A stretch of DNA of 64,000 nucleotides from Ustilaginoidea virens (taxonomy: Eukaryota; Ascomycota; Sordariomycetes; Hypocreales; Clavicipitaceae): positions 7,130,001 to 7,194,000 of the forward strand of contig NC_057316.1 of assembly GCF_000687475.1 (NCBI RefSeq). The letters are read 5' to 3'. The number at the start of each line of letters is the position of its first letter. Within the stretch, counting starts at the first letter, position 1. The notes beneath the pieces are model-generated. The model saw only the letters and a list, made by a program, of their open reading frames with translations, did no database searches and was not told the DNA's origin. The position numbers and the translations under genes are program-made. Positions 1 to 10,405 of the stretch are shown here, one piece after another.

Positions 1-1027
1 CACACTTTGCCGTCAGTAAAAGTCATGACGTTGGAAGGTGGTGAGCGAAGGAAAGCCCCCAAAGTGGTCTACTTTGGTCGTCCCGCCGACACTCTTTCCC
101 TTGGCTCGCTGGAACCCATCACTTCCGTGCAAACATTGGTAACTCGTGGCCAGTGGAACTTGATGCGGGATAGCAACGATTTCAGAACGATTCTTAGCGC
201 CCTTCCCAACCTGAGAGATTGGCAGGCGTCGTACAGCAAGCCCAAATCCAAGAGCTACATAACGGTGGCTGAATTCGTGCCATCCTTGCCAAAGCGAATC
301 ACCAACCTGAGCCTGAGCCTTGAGAATGACTACAGGCGGGAGGGTATGGTGGCGCCCTTTTACGCCAAGGTGGCGATGAAGACGCACATTTGCACTCGGA
401 TGGCCGAGGTGACGTCGCGCTTGGAGCACTTTTCTTACACCGGTCGCATCTGCCACCGCTTCTTCGACGTGGCCAGCCGCCTTGCGAATCCAGCCACGGC
501 AAGGCTGCGGTCGATCGATTTGACAGTCAAGAACTGCTGCCGTCACTCGAGCAACTATCTTGACTCTGGGTCTGGAATCCAGGAGCTTGGGTTCATCGAA
601 GCCTTTGAAAAGCTGGTCCTGTCGGCGCTAAGGTCATTGGAGAAATTTAAAGAGATTCAATACCTCAGAATCCGCTTTGTCGATTTGGGTAAGGCTGGAC
701 TTGCTTCTCCCGGCTCGAGCTCTGCCGTAGCTACACTTGCTGATGGGGATTTGCTGATGATTGCCAGACTCGATTCTACCCCCTCTGAACCCTTATTTCC
801 TCATGGCTGACGGACAGTGCTCGGGGGTTTGGAGCGACCAGATTGTTGCGGAAATGACCAGGGTGCGCCCGCGAGCGGTCTTCCCCGAGCTCTGCGAGAG
901 CTTTGGCAGCATTTCGTACAGCAAGGACGGCAGGATGGTGATAATGCCCGAATATCCTCGAACGCGAATCACGTCGTTGAAGCTGTCGAACTACCGGTCC
1001 CTGGCCACGCGAATCACCATTCAGTGA
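1..1027 (+). CDS. Uncharacterised fungal protein, 5' end cut by window edge
   Basis: The frame is open from the left edge, so the start may lie outside; the first in-window ATG is at 25. The reading frame breaks near 760, but an intron at 689-767 (79 nt, 5' GTAAGG, branch TGCTGAT at 752-758, 3' CAG) joins both halves and gives a smooth junction around IRFVDLDSILPPLNPYF. Stop is TGA at 1025-1027. About 314 codons are visible. The protein is soluble, with regularly spaced Leu/Ile segments (for example near 300 and 980) that faintly recall leucine-rich-repeat or F-box-associated fungal proteins, but no F-box or catalytic motif is visible. I do not recognise the family. It converges with GPI14. 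The intron model is inferred from splice consensus and frame; function is unknown. Confidence 0.6.
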
Positions 1028-1600
1028 AACAACCAAGGCTGTAAGCGGCATGCCTCCCTCTGCAGTGGCCAATCCACGACGCACCAAACGTTGGGAATCC
1101 AGATCCCAATGTCCTAAACATGACTTGGTTGGTAAAGTGAGCCTGGGACAAAGGATTTCGGGCCAGCATTTATGCCTCGGCGCAACGGCCAGACGACACA
1201 TTGGCGCTCGTTTTATCTTGGCCACTTTTGAATTGCACCTGTCTGCGATGTGACCATGAACAAGGACGGATTGACAATCTGGCTCACTCAGGTTGGAGTT
1301 GGGATAGACGAACAGATTTCTCCTGGCTTTTATTTCTTTTGTCCTTGCAAGAGAAGAGACTAATTCCCGCCTTGGGGCGCCGCGCAAGGAGGTTGGCGTA
1401 AAACAAACAAAATTTTTTGCATGGAACTACGATTGCTGGAACTCGGGAAACTGCACATGACGTGGGAGACACAGACACAATCTTGGTCCGGTGAAAAGCA
1501 TAATCGATTAGATACCCAAAATGAAAGTGGCTTGAAATGACGCGATGAGTAACTGTTCATAATGCGTTGAGCATGCTGTGCTGGCAGGCAGCAATGTCTA
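1028..1600. other. Convergent intergenic region
   Basis: This stretch lies between the 3' ends of the uncharacterised gene and GPI14. It should hold both 3' UTRs. I see no supported ORF, RNA gene or repeat. Confidence 0.5.
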
Positions 1601-3289
1601 CTACTCTACGTGAAGCTTGTCATGAGTCACCGCCCCGTCGCAGATTATTATCCCCAAAATCCAGCAATTGACAAGGAAGAAGGCTAGAGAAGCGGCCCAT
1701 AGACCCGGGAAGAAGGTGCTCCGCCCCAGAAACTCCAGCTGATATCCCTGCTGCAGCCACGCCGCCTGCGCCGCAATCCAGAGCACCAGCGCAGAGACGC
1801 CGACGGCCGGCTTGCGAAGCAAGGTCGAGCCAGGGAGGTACAGCGGCAGGAAAATCATGTACCACAGGAAGTACTACGCCGTCGGTCAGTCAAGGCTGAG
1901 GAGACAGGCAGGCAAGGGTGTTTGGCATACCTGCGAAGTGCAGACCTTGTTAAAGGTGACAAAGGCCAAGGTCTGGGCCATCATGCTCGTGGCGAGGTCC
2001 TTTTTCGCCAGCACAAAGGGGATGAGGACGCAGGAGAGGAGGAGCTGGGGGAGGAAGGCGAGGGATTCGGCGCGGAGGGAGGAGGCTGGCTCGGCGGAGG
2101 TGAGGTAGAGGAGGGTGTTGTAAGGGGAGAAGTTGTGGCGGTGGTCGATGCGGGAGACGTGGTGGAGGAAGGTGTGCGTCAGGAAGGGCGTGCCGTAGCT
2201 GAAACGTTAGCCGGAGCGTAGGGGGTGAAGTAAGACGCTGGATGAAGGATGGAGGAGAAGGGAAGGGAAGGGAAGGGACAAGGTAGTAGATACGAGCAGT
2301 TGGATAAAAGCAAAAGGAAATAACGAAGAGAGGGAAAAGCACGAGAGGGATCTCCCCCAGGGACATGGATGGGGGCCAAATAGATGAATGTGCAGTGGAA
2401 GAGAGATGTGCAAGGGCACCGATGCAGACCGGCGGCAGACAAACGAGGACTTACACGGAATACATGAGCGCGTTCAAGCCCATAAACGTGGCCAAGCTAA
2501 CGGCAGCGAGCTTCATCCTGTCGGGGGACACGAACCCGCGCACCAGGGCGCCCAGGGAGGCCGGCTCCTCCGGCGCGGCCGCCGGCCCGGCTCGCGGGCC
2601 ACCCATGCGCTCGCGGTCCATCCACCAGACCACGGCGCCGGCCCAGATGAAGGGGTAGATCTTGAAATGCACCGCCAGGCCGAGGACGGCGCCGGCCAGG
2701 CCGACGCGCCTCGCCTCGACGGCCCACACCAGCGCGGCGGTCAGGACGCCCAGGAGGCCCTCGCAGCTGCCGCGGGCGCTGATGGCGGCGACCATGGGGT
2801 TCCACAGCCACAGGGCGGCGAAGGCGCCGGCCCGCGGGGGGGGAAACCCCGGCGGCGCAGGACGCGCAGGACGAGCCAGCCGGCGAGGAGGTCGGCGAGG
2901 GCGAAGACGAGCTTGCCGAGGGGGAGGAAGGCGGCGGTGGGGAGCAGCAGCCACGCGAGGAGGGGGGTGTAGCGGTACGTGTCGCGGGCGTAGGGCGACT
3001 GGCCGGCGGAGACGAGGCGGGCGGCATCGGTGAAGACGAGGTAGTCGATGTCGGTGAACTTGACGGCGGAGCGGGCGTCCTGGTAGGCGCCGTAGGCGAG
3101 GAGGGCGAGGCGGAGGGCGGCGGCGACGAGGAACAGGGGGGCGGGGCGGAGGAGGGACGATGGGGACGGGGATGGGGGTGCTGATGCCGACGGGGATGGG
3201 GGTGGCGATGGCGATGGCGATGGCGATGGCGATGTTGATCTTGATGCCAACGTCCGCGTGGGGGGGGAGCGCATCGTGGGCGTTGGCAT
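1601..3289 (-). CDS. GPI14: GPI mannosyltransferase 1 (PIG-M family), with an apparent one-base frameshift
   Basis: Adds the first alpha-1,4 mannose to the GPI anchor precursor in the ER lumen, using dolichol-phosphate mannose (family knowledge). The N-terminal part has a hydrophobic helix, then the DxD-type motif KFTDIDYLVFTDA, then RYTPLLAWLLLP; later come LWLWNPMVAAISARGS and RIDHRHNFSPYN, all PIG-M signatures. Exons on the minus strand are 3289-2455, 2198-1931 and 1873-1601; introns are 2199-2454 and 1874-1930, both with GT-AG ends and consistent phase. Inside exon 1 the frame shifts at a run of eight G at 2836-2843 (C8 on the coding strand). With one more base there the gene would be 458 codons, a normal length. 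Either the assembly miscounts the homopolymer or the gene is broken. The N terminus carries a Ser-Pro repeat before the first helix. Confidence 0.85.
3196..3233. repeat. Hexanucleotide microsatellite in GPI14 exon 1
   Basis: Tandem GGCGAT/GGGGAT-type hexamers code an alternating Ser-Pro stretch at the GPI14 N terminus, ahead of the first membrane helix. Length variation here stays in frame. Confidence 0.8.
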
Positions 3290-3582
3290 TGTTGGTGTTT
3301 TTTTGGCTGGCTGCTGGCTCGGGGGGCTGTTGGGGGCCCGCAGCTGCTAATTTGAAGCCTGCTCAGGCCGGCTGCCCAGCGCCTGCGGCTCGGGTTCTGG
3401 CGGTTGGCGCTGGCTGGCTGGCTGGGGCTGGGCTGGGCTCCACCGGGCGGGTTGCGGCCCCGCTTTAATCCAACCTCACTTCATGGACAAACGCGACGGA
3501 CCTCAAGTCTTGGGTGCTCAATGTTTTTTGCTCGATTTGATTTCATCAGCTACTTGCAGTCACGTTTGGCTGGACAACGACC
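3290..3582. promoter_or_regulatory. Divergent promoter between GPI14 and TRAX
   Basis: Only 293 bp separate the two divergent start codons, so the segment must serve both 5' regions. It contains GGCTG-rich repeats (about 3305-3430) but no clear TATA element. Confidence 0.5.
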
Positions 3583-4562
3583 ATGTCTGCAGGCGTCAAG
3601 CGAGACCGAGACGGCAACGCGCGCGGCAAGGGGCAGGACCTGCCCCGAGGCAGGTTCCACTCCATGTTTGAAGTCTTTCGCGACGAGCTGGACGAGCACC
3701 ACGATCGGAGGGAGAGAATCGTCAAGGCATCCAGGGACGTGACTGCCCAGAGCAAGAAGATGTACGTGAAACGAATGAAATGAGACGACGAAAGATGGCC
3801 GACAAAAACACGAAAACACGAAAGCACGAACCCATCGCAACAAGCAGCAAGCAAGAAGGAGAAAGCTAACACGCGCTGCAGCATCTTTGCTCTTCAGAGG
3901 TACCAGACAACCACCCGCGAGCCGCCCGCCCTCACCCGTGTCTGTTCAGCAGCTGGGACGCTAACCGCCGCAACAGGGTCAAGCACCTCAACCAGGAGCT
4001 CCCGCCCCCGACAGCGCAGGACGTCGACACGCGGCTCGCGGAAATCGCCCGGCTGTTGCAGTCCGTCGCCCCGGACGTCTCGTCCATCAACCGGTACCGG
4101 TACGCGTGGAACCTGCGCTGCCTCGAGGAGCTCGTCGAGGCGCTCTCGCTGATGCACTACCTGCGGCACCAGCGGCTGCTGACGCCGCAGGAGGCGCAGA
4201 GCGCCATCCCCGACGTGACGCTCACGGCGCACGACTACCTGTACGGCGTGTTCGACCTGTTTGGCGAGCTGATGCGGTTCGCGACGGTGACGACGGCGCA
4301 GCACGGCAGGATGCTGGGCGGGGGCGGCGACGACGACGGGAGGACCATCCTCGCCGACATGCAGGAGCTGGGGTGTGCGTTTGAGCTGCTGCGCGAGGTG
4401 CCGACCAAGGAGTACAGGGACAAGATGGAGGCGGCGAGGCAGAGCGTCGGCAAGGTAGAGAAGCTGGGCTACGGGCTCGCGGTGAGGGGCAGCGAGAGGC
4501 CGAGCGGGTGGGTGCCGGATGTCAAGGACGAGAGGGGGGCCGCGTCGCCTCCGCGAGGGTAG
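3583..4562 (+). CDS. TRAX: Translin-associated factor X (TRAX) homologue
   Basis: TRAX pairs with translin in the C3PO nuclease, which degrades passenger RNA strands in animals and tRNA-processing fragments in Neurospora. The protein is 260 aa. The N-terminal block FRDELDEHHDRRERIVKASRD followed by IIFALQRVKHLNQE is typical TRAX. The acidic helices LEELVEALSLMHYL and DYLYGVFDLFGELMRF carry the Glu/Asp clusters that form the TRAX active site. Exons are 3583-3761, 3882-3899 and 3977-4562. The middle exon is only 18 nt, but it is bracketed by CTAAC branch points (near 3865 and 3961) and good splice sites, and it restores the conserved SKKxIFALQR segment. Total length is exactly 261 codons. Translin itself is not in the window. 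Plain translin is the alternative, but the N terminus and spacing favour TRAX. Confidence 0.85.
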
Positions 4563-5270
4563 GTCTGGTGTGTGCGAGATGCAGCGTGGGATCTCGCGGC
4601 GGGGACTCGCGGCGGGGGACTCGCGACAATTGTTGGGGGTTGCAGAGCATGTCTGGTCTGCTTGTTGGGGACTGGAAGGGGCAGTTGCGTGTGCGCCGTG
4701 TACAGACGTGGGATGACTCTGACGTTGGGGGAAGCTTGTTTGGAGGAAGAATCCCCGGGACAACGCAACCGCATGGAGCACTTGGTGCAGAGAGGAAGGC
4801 GTCTGCAAAAAAAAGAAAAAAAAAAGAAAAAGAAAAAGGGGGCTCGCCTTCCCTTGACCATGGCGATTACACTTGGGGCGTCCGCGGGCGTGCAAACTCT
4901 AGCCAGCTGCAAGCCGGCTGCCTGGCGTCTGTCTGCAAGCCAGACCAGCCCAGTCTGCTTCCGGACGAGGCAGGGTCGCTCTTTCTGCCCCCCGGGAAAC
5001 AGTCGCCAGACGCCCAGAGGCCCCCGGCGGCCTGCCTAATGGCTGGGCAAACCACCAGTCATAGTCATGACATGCCTGGCGCTTGGCGAAAGAAAACAAG
5101 CATCGTCTGTTCGCCCGCCCCAGAACCCTATTTATGCTTTTCCCTGCCCCAGGCTGCGCCCGTCGTCCTGCGCCGTGCCTCCAGCCGGCAGCGAGAAAAT
5201 TCTGCCGTGGTAGACACCAGAAACTCTGTTCTGCAATCAGCCCTGGCCTTTTTCTCCCATGGGGGAGGCA

Positions 5271-5277
5271 TATAAAG
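5271..5277 (+). promoter_or_regulatory. TATA-like element
   Basis: TATAAAG lies about 390 bp before the ATG at 5667. If used, the 5' UTR would be about 350 nt. This rests on sequence match only. Confidence 0.3.
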
Positions 5278-5410
5278 GGGAGGCCGCAGGGCTTCGTTTG
5301 CCTTGCCCGTCGTTTCTGCTTCCTGCACGTCCATCCATCCTCTCGCACGCTTGTCTGGCACGCTGACTGGGCACTTTTATCAATCGATGGGCTGGCTGGC
5401 GCTTTCATGC

Positions 5411-5452
5411 TACATATATATATACATATATGTATGTATGTATGTATATTTA
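5411..5452. repeat. TA/TATG microsatellite
   Basis: Alternating TA dinucleotides pass into TATG tetranucleotides in the presumed 5' UTR or promoter of the gene starting at 5667. Confidence 0.85.
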
Positions 5453-5666
5453 CACGGCTGACTTGAGCCACGCGCAGAAACAAACAGGCTTCTTGAAGTT
5501 CTCGTGAGAACAAACGGGCTGTTCAACGTTTTCATCCAGACCACCCGACTTGAACCACTCCTCCGTCACAGCTTTGGCGGTGTAGTGCCCTCTTGACGCG
5601 GAGCAAACGCTCGCCAACTCCAACTTTCCACCAGCTTTCCTAGCAATCTCATCGTTCAACGCTCAA

Positions 5667-8178
5667 ATGGACGCCGGATTCCATCGCGAGGCCTGCCTGG
5701 CCGAGGAAGCCGAGATGCTCGACATGGCCAAGAGGATCAGCGAATCCCGCGGACGGCCTACGCAACCACCTGTCGCGGCAGAGCCGCCCACAAGCTCCTT
5801 CGACCACTTTTCGAACCCGTCTGCTTACCAGAGCCAGTGGGATGCCATCTACCAAGACCAGTTGGACGACCTGGTCGAGGATCAAGCCCTGCTGGACGTG
5901 CCTGGGCCGCAGGCCGGATCCGCTGCTGTGGCAGAGGCCACCCCCGGGCTTGGCGAGACGCACAGCGATGCAGGGTCAACCGACGAGGCGGCTCATGTGG
6001 CGCTCAACGGACTTGTCCATCCGGATGGAGGGGCTGCTTTGCCCGAGGTCGGGATGCCGCTTGGTGGCTTGCCTGGGTTGGGTGGGCAGCTTCCTTCCAC
6101 GGCACCTCAGATGACGCCTCACAGCGCAGCCGGGCAGAATTTGCCCTCCGCGGTAGCCGCTGCCGCTGCCATGGCCCCTCAGGGCGTGGCTTCGTGGAAT
6201 ATGATGCCTCAGCCGACGCCTTTCGTGAACCCTCAGAGCATGCCGGATTTCAGCGCAATGTCGCAGCCGTTTGCGCCGATGGCGCCTCCGGCAATCCCTC
6301 AGCCGGCCTTCGCCATGGCACCTCACCCCATGCCGGGGTTGGGCACGTTCCCGCCCGCGGTTAACTTGACGGAACCCCAGACCACGTCTGGATCGGCAGG
6401 ATTCCCGCAGACAGTTCCTCATATGGCGCTTCAAGGCGCACCCGGGTGGAACCTCGCCTCAGAGGCAGCCGTTCCCGCCATGGCACCTCGAAGCATGGAT
6501 TGGTGGAACACGATGCCGCAGCCAGCTTTCACGGCACCCCAAGGCATGCCCGATTTGAACACGTCGTCGACTCCCTTTGCCCCGGGGCCGCCTCGAGGGA
6601 TTCCCGAGCTGATTTCCGTCCCACAGTCAGCTGCTGCTACATTGCCACCCCGGCAGCCCAGCAGCCCGCTGGATGAAGAAGCCTCTCTCCGGGGACTGTG
6701 CCACTACAGCACTTTCCAGCTGCCTGTGCCGGCCAAGCCAGGCGGCATGCTTGGACGCATCGACGACATGCACGTCAGGAGATTGCTGCCGCTGGCTGAC
6801 TTGCAGCCCTATCCCATCATTCTCGTCCACGGGGACTTTCACACCGGCCAAGTAAGTAAATCAACTTGACGACCCTTGCCGAAGGAAGAAGGAAAAAAAA
6901 AAACGAACAACTTTGCTGACTTGTCCTAGGTCTGGATCAAAAAACCCGACTTTGGCGACGGATGGAGCACCTACTTCACAGACAAAGGCTTCACCGTCTA
7001 CGTTGTCGATCTTCCCGCGCGTGGAACTCCCAGCGAGGAGGACAGGACTGCCTTTTTAGAGCCACCCGCTCGTTTAGATGTCAAGCGGGTCCAGACAGAA
7101 CTGACTGCTTCGGAGAAGAATCCCGCCTTCATGCATCTACGTTCGGTTCTGCACAACCGATGGCCTGGCGTAAGTACCGCTACGGAATGCGAGAGATGGG
7201 AGTTTTTTTTGTTCCGTTCCCGCGCTAACAATGAGGCAGACTGGTTTGCAAGGCGACCCTATTTTTGAAAACTACTATGCCGGACTGGTGCCGTTGCAGA
7301 TGCGAAAGGAGTACCGTCAATCCATGGCTCAGGACGCTCTCTTCGCTCTCCTCAAGCACATCAACAGGCCCGCCGTACTGATCGGACAAGGCGCAGGAGG
7401 GACGGCGTGCTGGCTGGCCGCCGATGCGGCCCCAGAGCTAGTGTGCTGCGTCGTTGCCCTGGAACCGAGCGGACCGCCAGGCGGCACGGCGGAGGTGGGA
7501 CGTGGAGGAGCCGCTTCCTCGCTGGCGCGCACAAGACGTGACGCGCAGACGCGAGCATACGGGCTGGCCGACATTCCACTCACCTATGAGCCGCCCGTTG
7601 AGGTTGCAAGGCCCGACGCAAACGGGAACATCAAGCCTCCGCTCGACTTGTCCCTGTACGTCGTGGACAGCCGGGACAACCGCAAGGGCGCAAATAGCTA
7701 CTGGCTGCTGCAACGGGGGGATGAAAGCGAGAACCGCGTCGAGCTGGACGACGACGGTAACCCGATCCCCCGGGAAGCTGCTCGGAAGGGCACCATCCGC
7801 CAGCTTGCCAAGCTGAAGCAAGTGGAGCACCACATGGTGCTGACGTCGGACACCAGCAGGCACTCCGTCTTTGACGGCGCCACGGTTCACTTCATGGAGC
7901 AGGCCGGGGTGCGGACGTGCTGGATCCGGCTCGGGGGGAAGATGGACATCAAAGGCAACGGGCACCTGATGTTCCTGGAGGAGAATAGCGACCAGATTGC
8001 CGAGCTGGCGTTTTGGTTCATCGAGTCCAGGCTGCCTGGCGTGAGGATCAACATGCCGGGCGGCCTGGGCAAGAGGTTCGGGTTCAAGGTGCCTCACGAG
8101 GAGGAATCGGGCATGGAGGGGAGGTGCGTGGACGGGGTTTGGGGCCAGCCGGACATGGCTTGCGGCGTCGCGTTTTGA
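5667..8178 (+). CDS. Alpha/beta-hydrolase-fold protein with Met/Pro/Ala-rich N-terminal extension; nucleophile position is Gly
   Basis: Three exons (5667-6851, 6930-7169, 7240-8178; GTAAGT donors, TAG and CAG acceptors) give 787 aa. Residues 1 to about 340 are low complexity, with recurring MAPQ/MPQP-like units, and look disordered. The C-terminal 450 residues have the fold: PYPIILVHGDFHTGQVW (HG oxyanion loop), YVVDLPARGTPS, then the nucleophile elbow LIGQGAGGTACW, and a late His in KGNGHLMFLEENS. The elbow reads G-Q-G-A-G, so the usual Ser, Cys or Asp nucleophile is replaced by Gly. Hydrolase activity is therefore doubtful, although related fungal proteins may share this. There is no signal peptide. 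Substrate and pathway are unknown. Confidence 0.8.
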
Positions 8179-9178
8179 CGGGATGGATGGATCCGTGGGG
8201 GGGAATGACTGCAGCGTTTGACTTGGAGCGTTGATTTGGCAGCGTTGATTCGCGTTGGTTCAGATGGGACGTCTTCAAGCCTATCAAGGATTTCCGTTTG
8301 GACGGATGACTGCAGCTGCACGCGAAATGGTGTGGGTGCTATATACCAGACTGACCCTACCCAGCCTTGCTTATATATATTCTTACAGTAAAGCATTCTG
8401 CTTGTGGAAAATAAAGGCTTCCTATTGCTTATATTCTTGGCAGCGCGAGGCTATATGTATGCAGCCTCGCAACTGGGCCTCTTGCCCCTGCCGCCCGTGG
8501 CGTCTTTGGCCGGCACCTTTGATGAATCAGGATGGACAGACGTGTAGACCACCGTGATGGCAGTACATGCGCACTCGACAAGGATGATGGATGGCCTTGG
8601 CAGGATTAGCAAGGATCGGAGGACGTGCGACTGGCGCACAGAATTGGCGCATTCAATTGGCGCACTCGACAAGGATGATGGCCTTGCCAGGATTGACGCT
8701 GAGAATTGATAGTGGAGCCGATGCAGCTAGGGTTTTCGCTTAGCAACAGGCTACAGGCCTCTCGGCAACCTGCCATTCCCCTCCCGGCAAATGCTGACTA
8801 AAGCCGGCGTTTTCATTCGTCCACGCCGGCCATTTGGCAGATGGCGCCATTGGAAAAGGAAAAAAAGGAAACGGCGACTTTTTGCCTTTGAATGCTCCAG
8901 GGGACCCAGACGGACCTGGTTCCAAACGATGCGATCCCTCGCCCAGGGCTTGCTTATTCATTCCAATTGAGCCGCTGGCCATTGGCCCCCCCATCGGGAG
9001 CAAGCTCGTACTATAAGAGTTGCCACCTCCCTTTCCCCCCCAAAATGCCCATGAGCAGATGACCAAATGCCCAGGAGCAAATAACAAGGACCCAGGTCAG
9101 AACCGCCCAGGAGCAAATAACAAGGACCCAGGTCAGAACCAATCGGCCCTCACTCATCCTTCACCCAGAGCAGAACCA
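8179..9178. other. Intergenic region and 5' UTR of the iron transporter
   Basis: It contains the 3' UTR of the hydrolase and the upstream region of the CCC1-type gene. Short duplications such as TTGGCGCA and CACTCGACAAGGATGATGG recur at 8571-8690. A CTATAAGAG sequence sits near 9011. No separate gene is supported. Confidence 0.45.
9069..9140. repeat. Two exact copies of a 36-bp tandem repeat upstream of CCC1
   Basis: Copies at 9069-9104 and 9105-9140 are identical. The unit is a multiple of three and the frame is open into CCC1, so if translation began at the ATG at 9059 it would add two 12-residue repeats (PGANNKDPGQNR/Q). Confidence 0.85.
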
Positions 9179-9988
9179 ATGTCCGAGTCAACCCCCCTGC
9201 TCCTCCACGAGCCGCCCAGCGAGCGCCCCCTGCCCGCGGCCTACGACGCCAAGTCGCTCGACGCCCGCTCGACCTGCTCGTCCGGCTCCTCGCGCTCCGA
9301 CTACGCCGGCACGCTGCTGCGCGACGTCATCATCGGCTTCTCCGACGGGCTCACGGTGCCGTTCGCCCTCACGGCCGGCCTCTCCAGCCTCGGCAGCACC
9401 CGCCTCGTCATCATGGGCGGCCTGGCCGAGCTCTTCTCCGGCATGATCTCCATGGGCCTGGGCGCCTACCTGGCCGCCGTGACGGAGCGCGACGCCTACG
9501 CCTCGCGGCGGCGGCGGGAGGACGCCCGCGGCGCCGCGTGCCCGCCCGAGGAGCGGCGCGCCGAGGTGCTCGCCGTCCTCGTCGACCGCTACCGCGTCTC
9601 GGGGCGGGCCGCCGCGCCGCTGGCCGACGAGCTGTGCGCCGACCGCGACCGCTGGGTGCGCTTCCGCATGGACGTCGGGCTGCGCGCCGACGCGCCCGAC
9701 GCCCACGCCGCCTGGGCCTCGGGCCTGACCATGGGCCTGAGCTACCTCGTCGGCGGGCTGATCCCCATGCTGCCGTACTTTGCGGCGGGGGACGCGCGCA
9801 CCGCCCTGGGCGTGTCGGTCGCGGTGACCGTGGTCATCCTGCTGGGCTTCGGGTACGCCAAGAACTGGGTCGCGATACGGAACCACCGCGCGGGCGTTTG
9901 GGGCGCCGCCCAGACGCTGGTCATTGGCGTGCTGGCCGCGGGCACGAGCTACGCCATAGTCAAGGTGCTGGACAGGGGGGAGGTGTAG
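9179..9988 (+). CDS. CCC1: CCC1/VIT1-family vacuolar iron (manganese) transporter
   Basis: Moves cytosolic Fe2+ or Mn2+ into the vacuole (family knowledge). From the ATG at 9179 (MSESTPLLL) the protein is 269 aa with no intron. The signature first helix DVIIGFSDGLTVPFALTAGL and the second, GGLAELFSGMISMGLGAYLA, contain the Asp, Met and Gly residues of VIT1-type channels. A charged cytosolic loop (ERDAYASRRRRED to about residue 165) corresponds to the metal-binding hairpin. Three more helices follow (SGLTMGLSYLVGGLIPMLPYF, ALGVSVAVTVVILLGF, AQTLVIGVLAAGTSYAI). The frame is open back to about 9020, with another ATG at 9059 that would add 40 residues including the 12-aa repeats. I prefer 9179 because MSESTPLL-like starts are typical. 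Confidence 0.9.
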   Translation: MSESTPLLLHEPPSERPLPAAYDAKSLDARSTCSSGSSRSDYAGTLLRDVIIGFSDGLTVPFALTAGLSSLGSTRLVIMGGLAELFSGMISMGLGAYLAAVTERDAYASRRRREDARGAACPPEERRAEVLAVLVDRYRVSGRAAAPLADELCADRDRWVRFRMDVGLRADAPDAHAAWASGLTMGLSYLVGGLIPMLPYFAAGDARTALGVSVAVTVVILLGFGYAKNWVAIRNHRAGVWGAAQTLVIGVLAAGTSYAIVKVLDRGEV

Positions 9989-10042
9989 CGGATGCCGGCG
10001 CTGGTGCTGCTTTCTCAACATTGTCATCGTCATCAGCATGAG

Positions 10043-10093
10043 CATCATCAGCATCATCAGCATCATCAGCATCATCAGCATCATCAGCATCAT
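10043..10093. repeat. CATCATCAG tandem repeat
   Basis: Nine-base units run nearly perfectly for about 50 bp just after the CCC1 stop. Repetitive peptides predicted across it are artefacts. Confidence 0.85.
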
Positions 10094-10353
10094 GCTTTTG
10101 CGGAAACCTCGAGCGCAAAGCGGCACTGCGTTCACATGTCTGCTCGTGCCTCACTCCCACGTCGCGCATGCACCAGAGAGCACCGCCGGCATGCTTCTGC
10201 GCCACTGCGCGCTGCAAACCCTAAGCGCGGCCACTTTGCCGTCGCTGCCGCGCCCCCGCTGGCGGTGCCTCTGCTCGACAGCCTGTTCCCCCGATGAGAG
10301 TCTCTTCCGCAGCCAAGGGCCAGTTGTCGGCTCGCTTGCGCCTGTCCCGTTTG

Positions 10354-10355
<2 letters not shown>

Positions 10356-10400
<45 letters not shown>
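10356..10400. repeat. Poly-T run of 45
   Basis: Forty-five consecutive T. The exact length is likely uncertain in any assembly. Confidence 0.9.

Positions 10401-10405
<5 letters not shown>

Larger units (their letters stand above)
4563..5666. other. Intergenic region upstream of the alpha/beta-hydrolase gene
   Basis: It holds the TRAX 3' UTR and a long upstream region for the next gene. An A/G-rich run (4806-4840), a TATA-like element and a TA microsatellite are listed where distinct. No convincing ORF is seen; open frames here lack conserved sequence. Confidence 0.5.

Noticed and set aside
689..767. Frameshift in the first gene
   Set aside because: A standard GTAAGG...CAG intron of 79 nt with a branch point explains the frame change.
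3894..4895. 333-codon minus-strand open frame over TRAX
   Set aside because: Antisense to well-supported TRAX exons and composed of His/Arg/Pro-rich low-complexity sequence, as expected from GC-rich coding DNA.
9188..10135. Minus-strand open frame over CCC1 including a Met-Met-Leu repeat
   Set aside because: Shadow of CCC1; the repeat is the CATCATCAG microsatellite.
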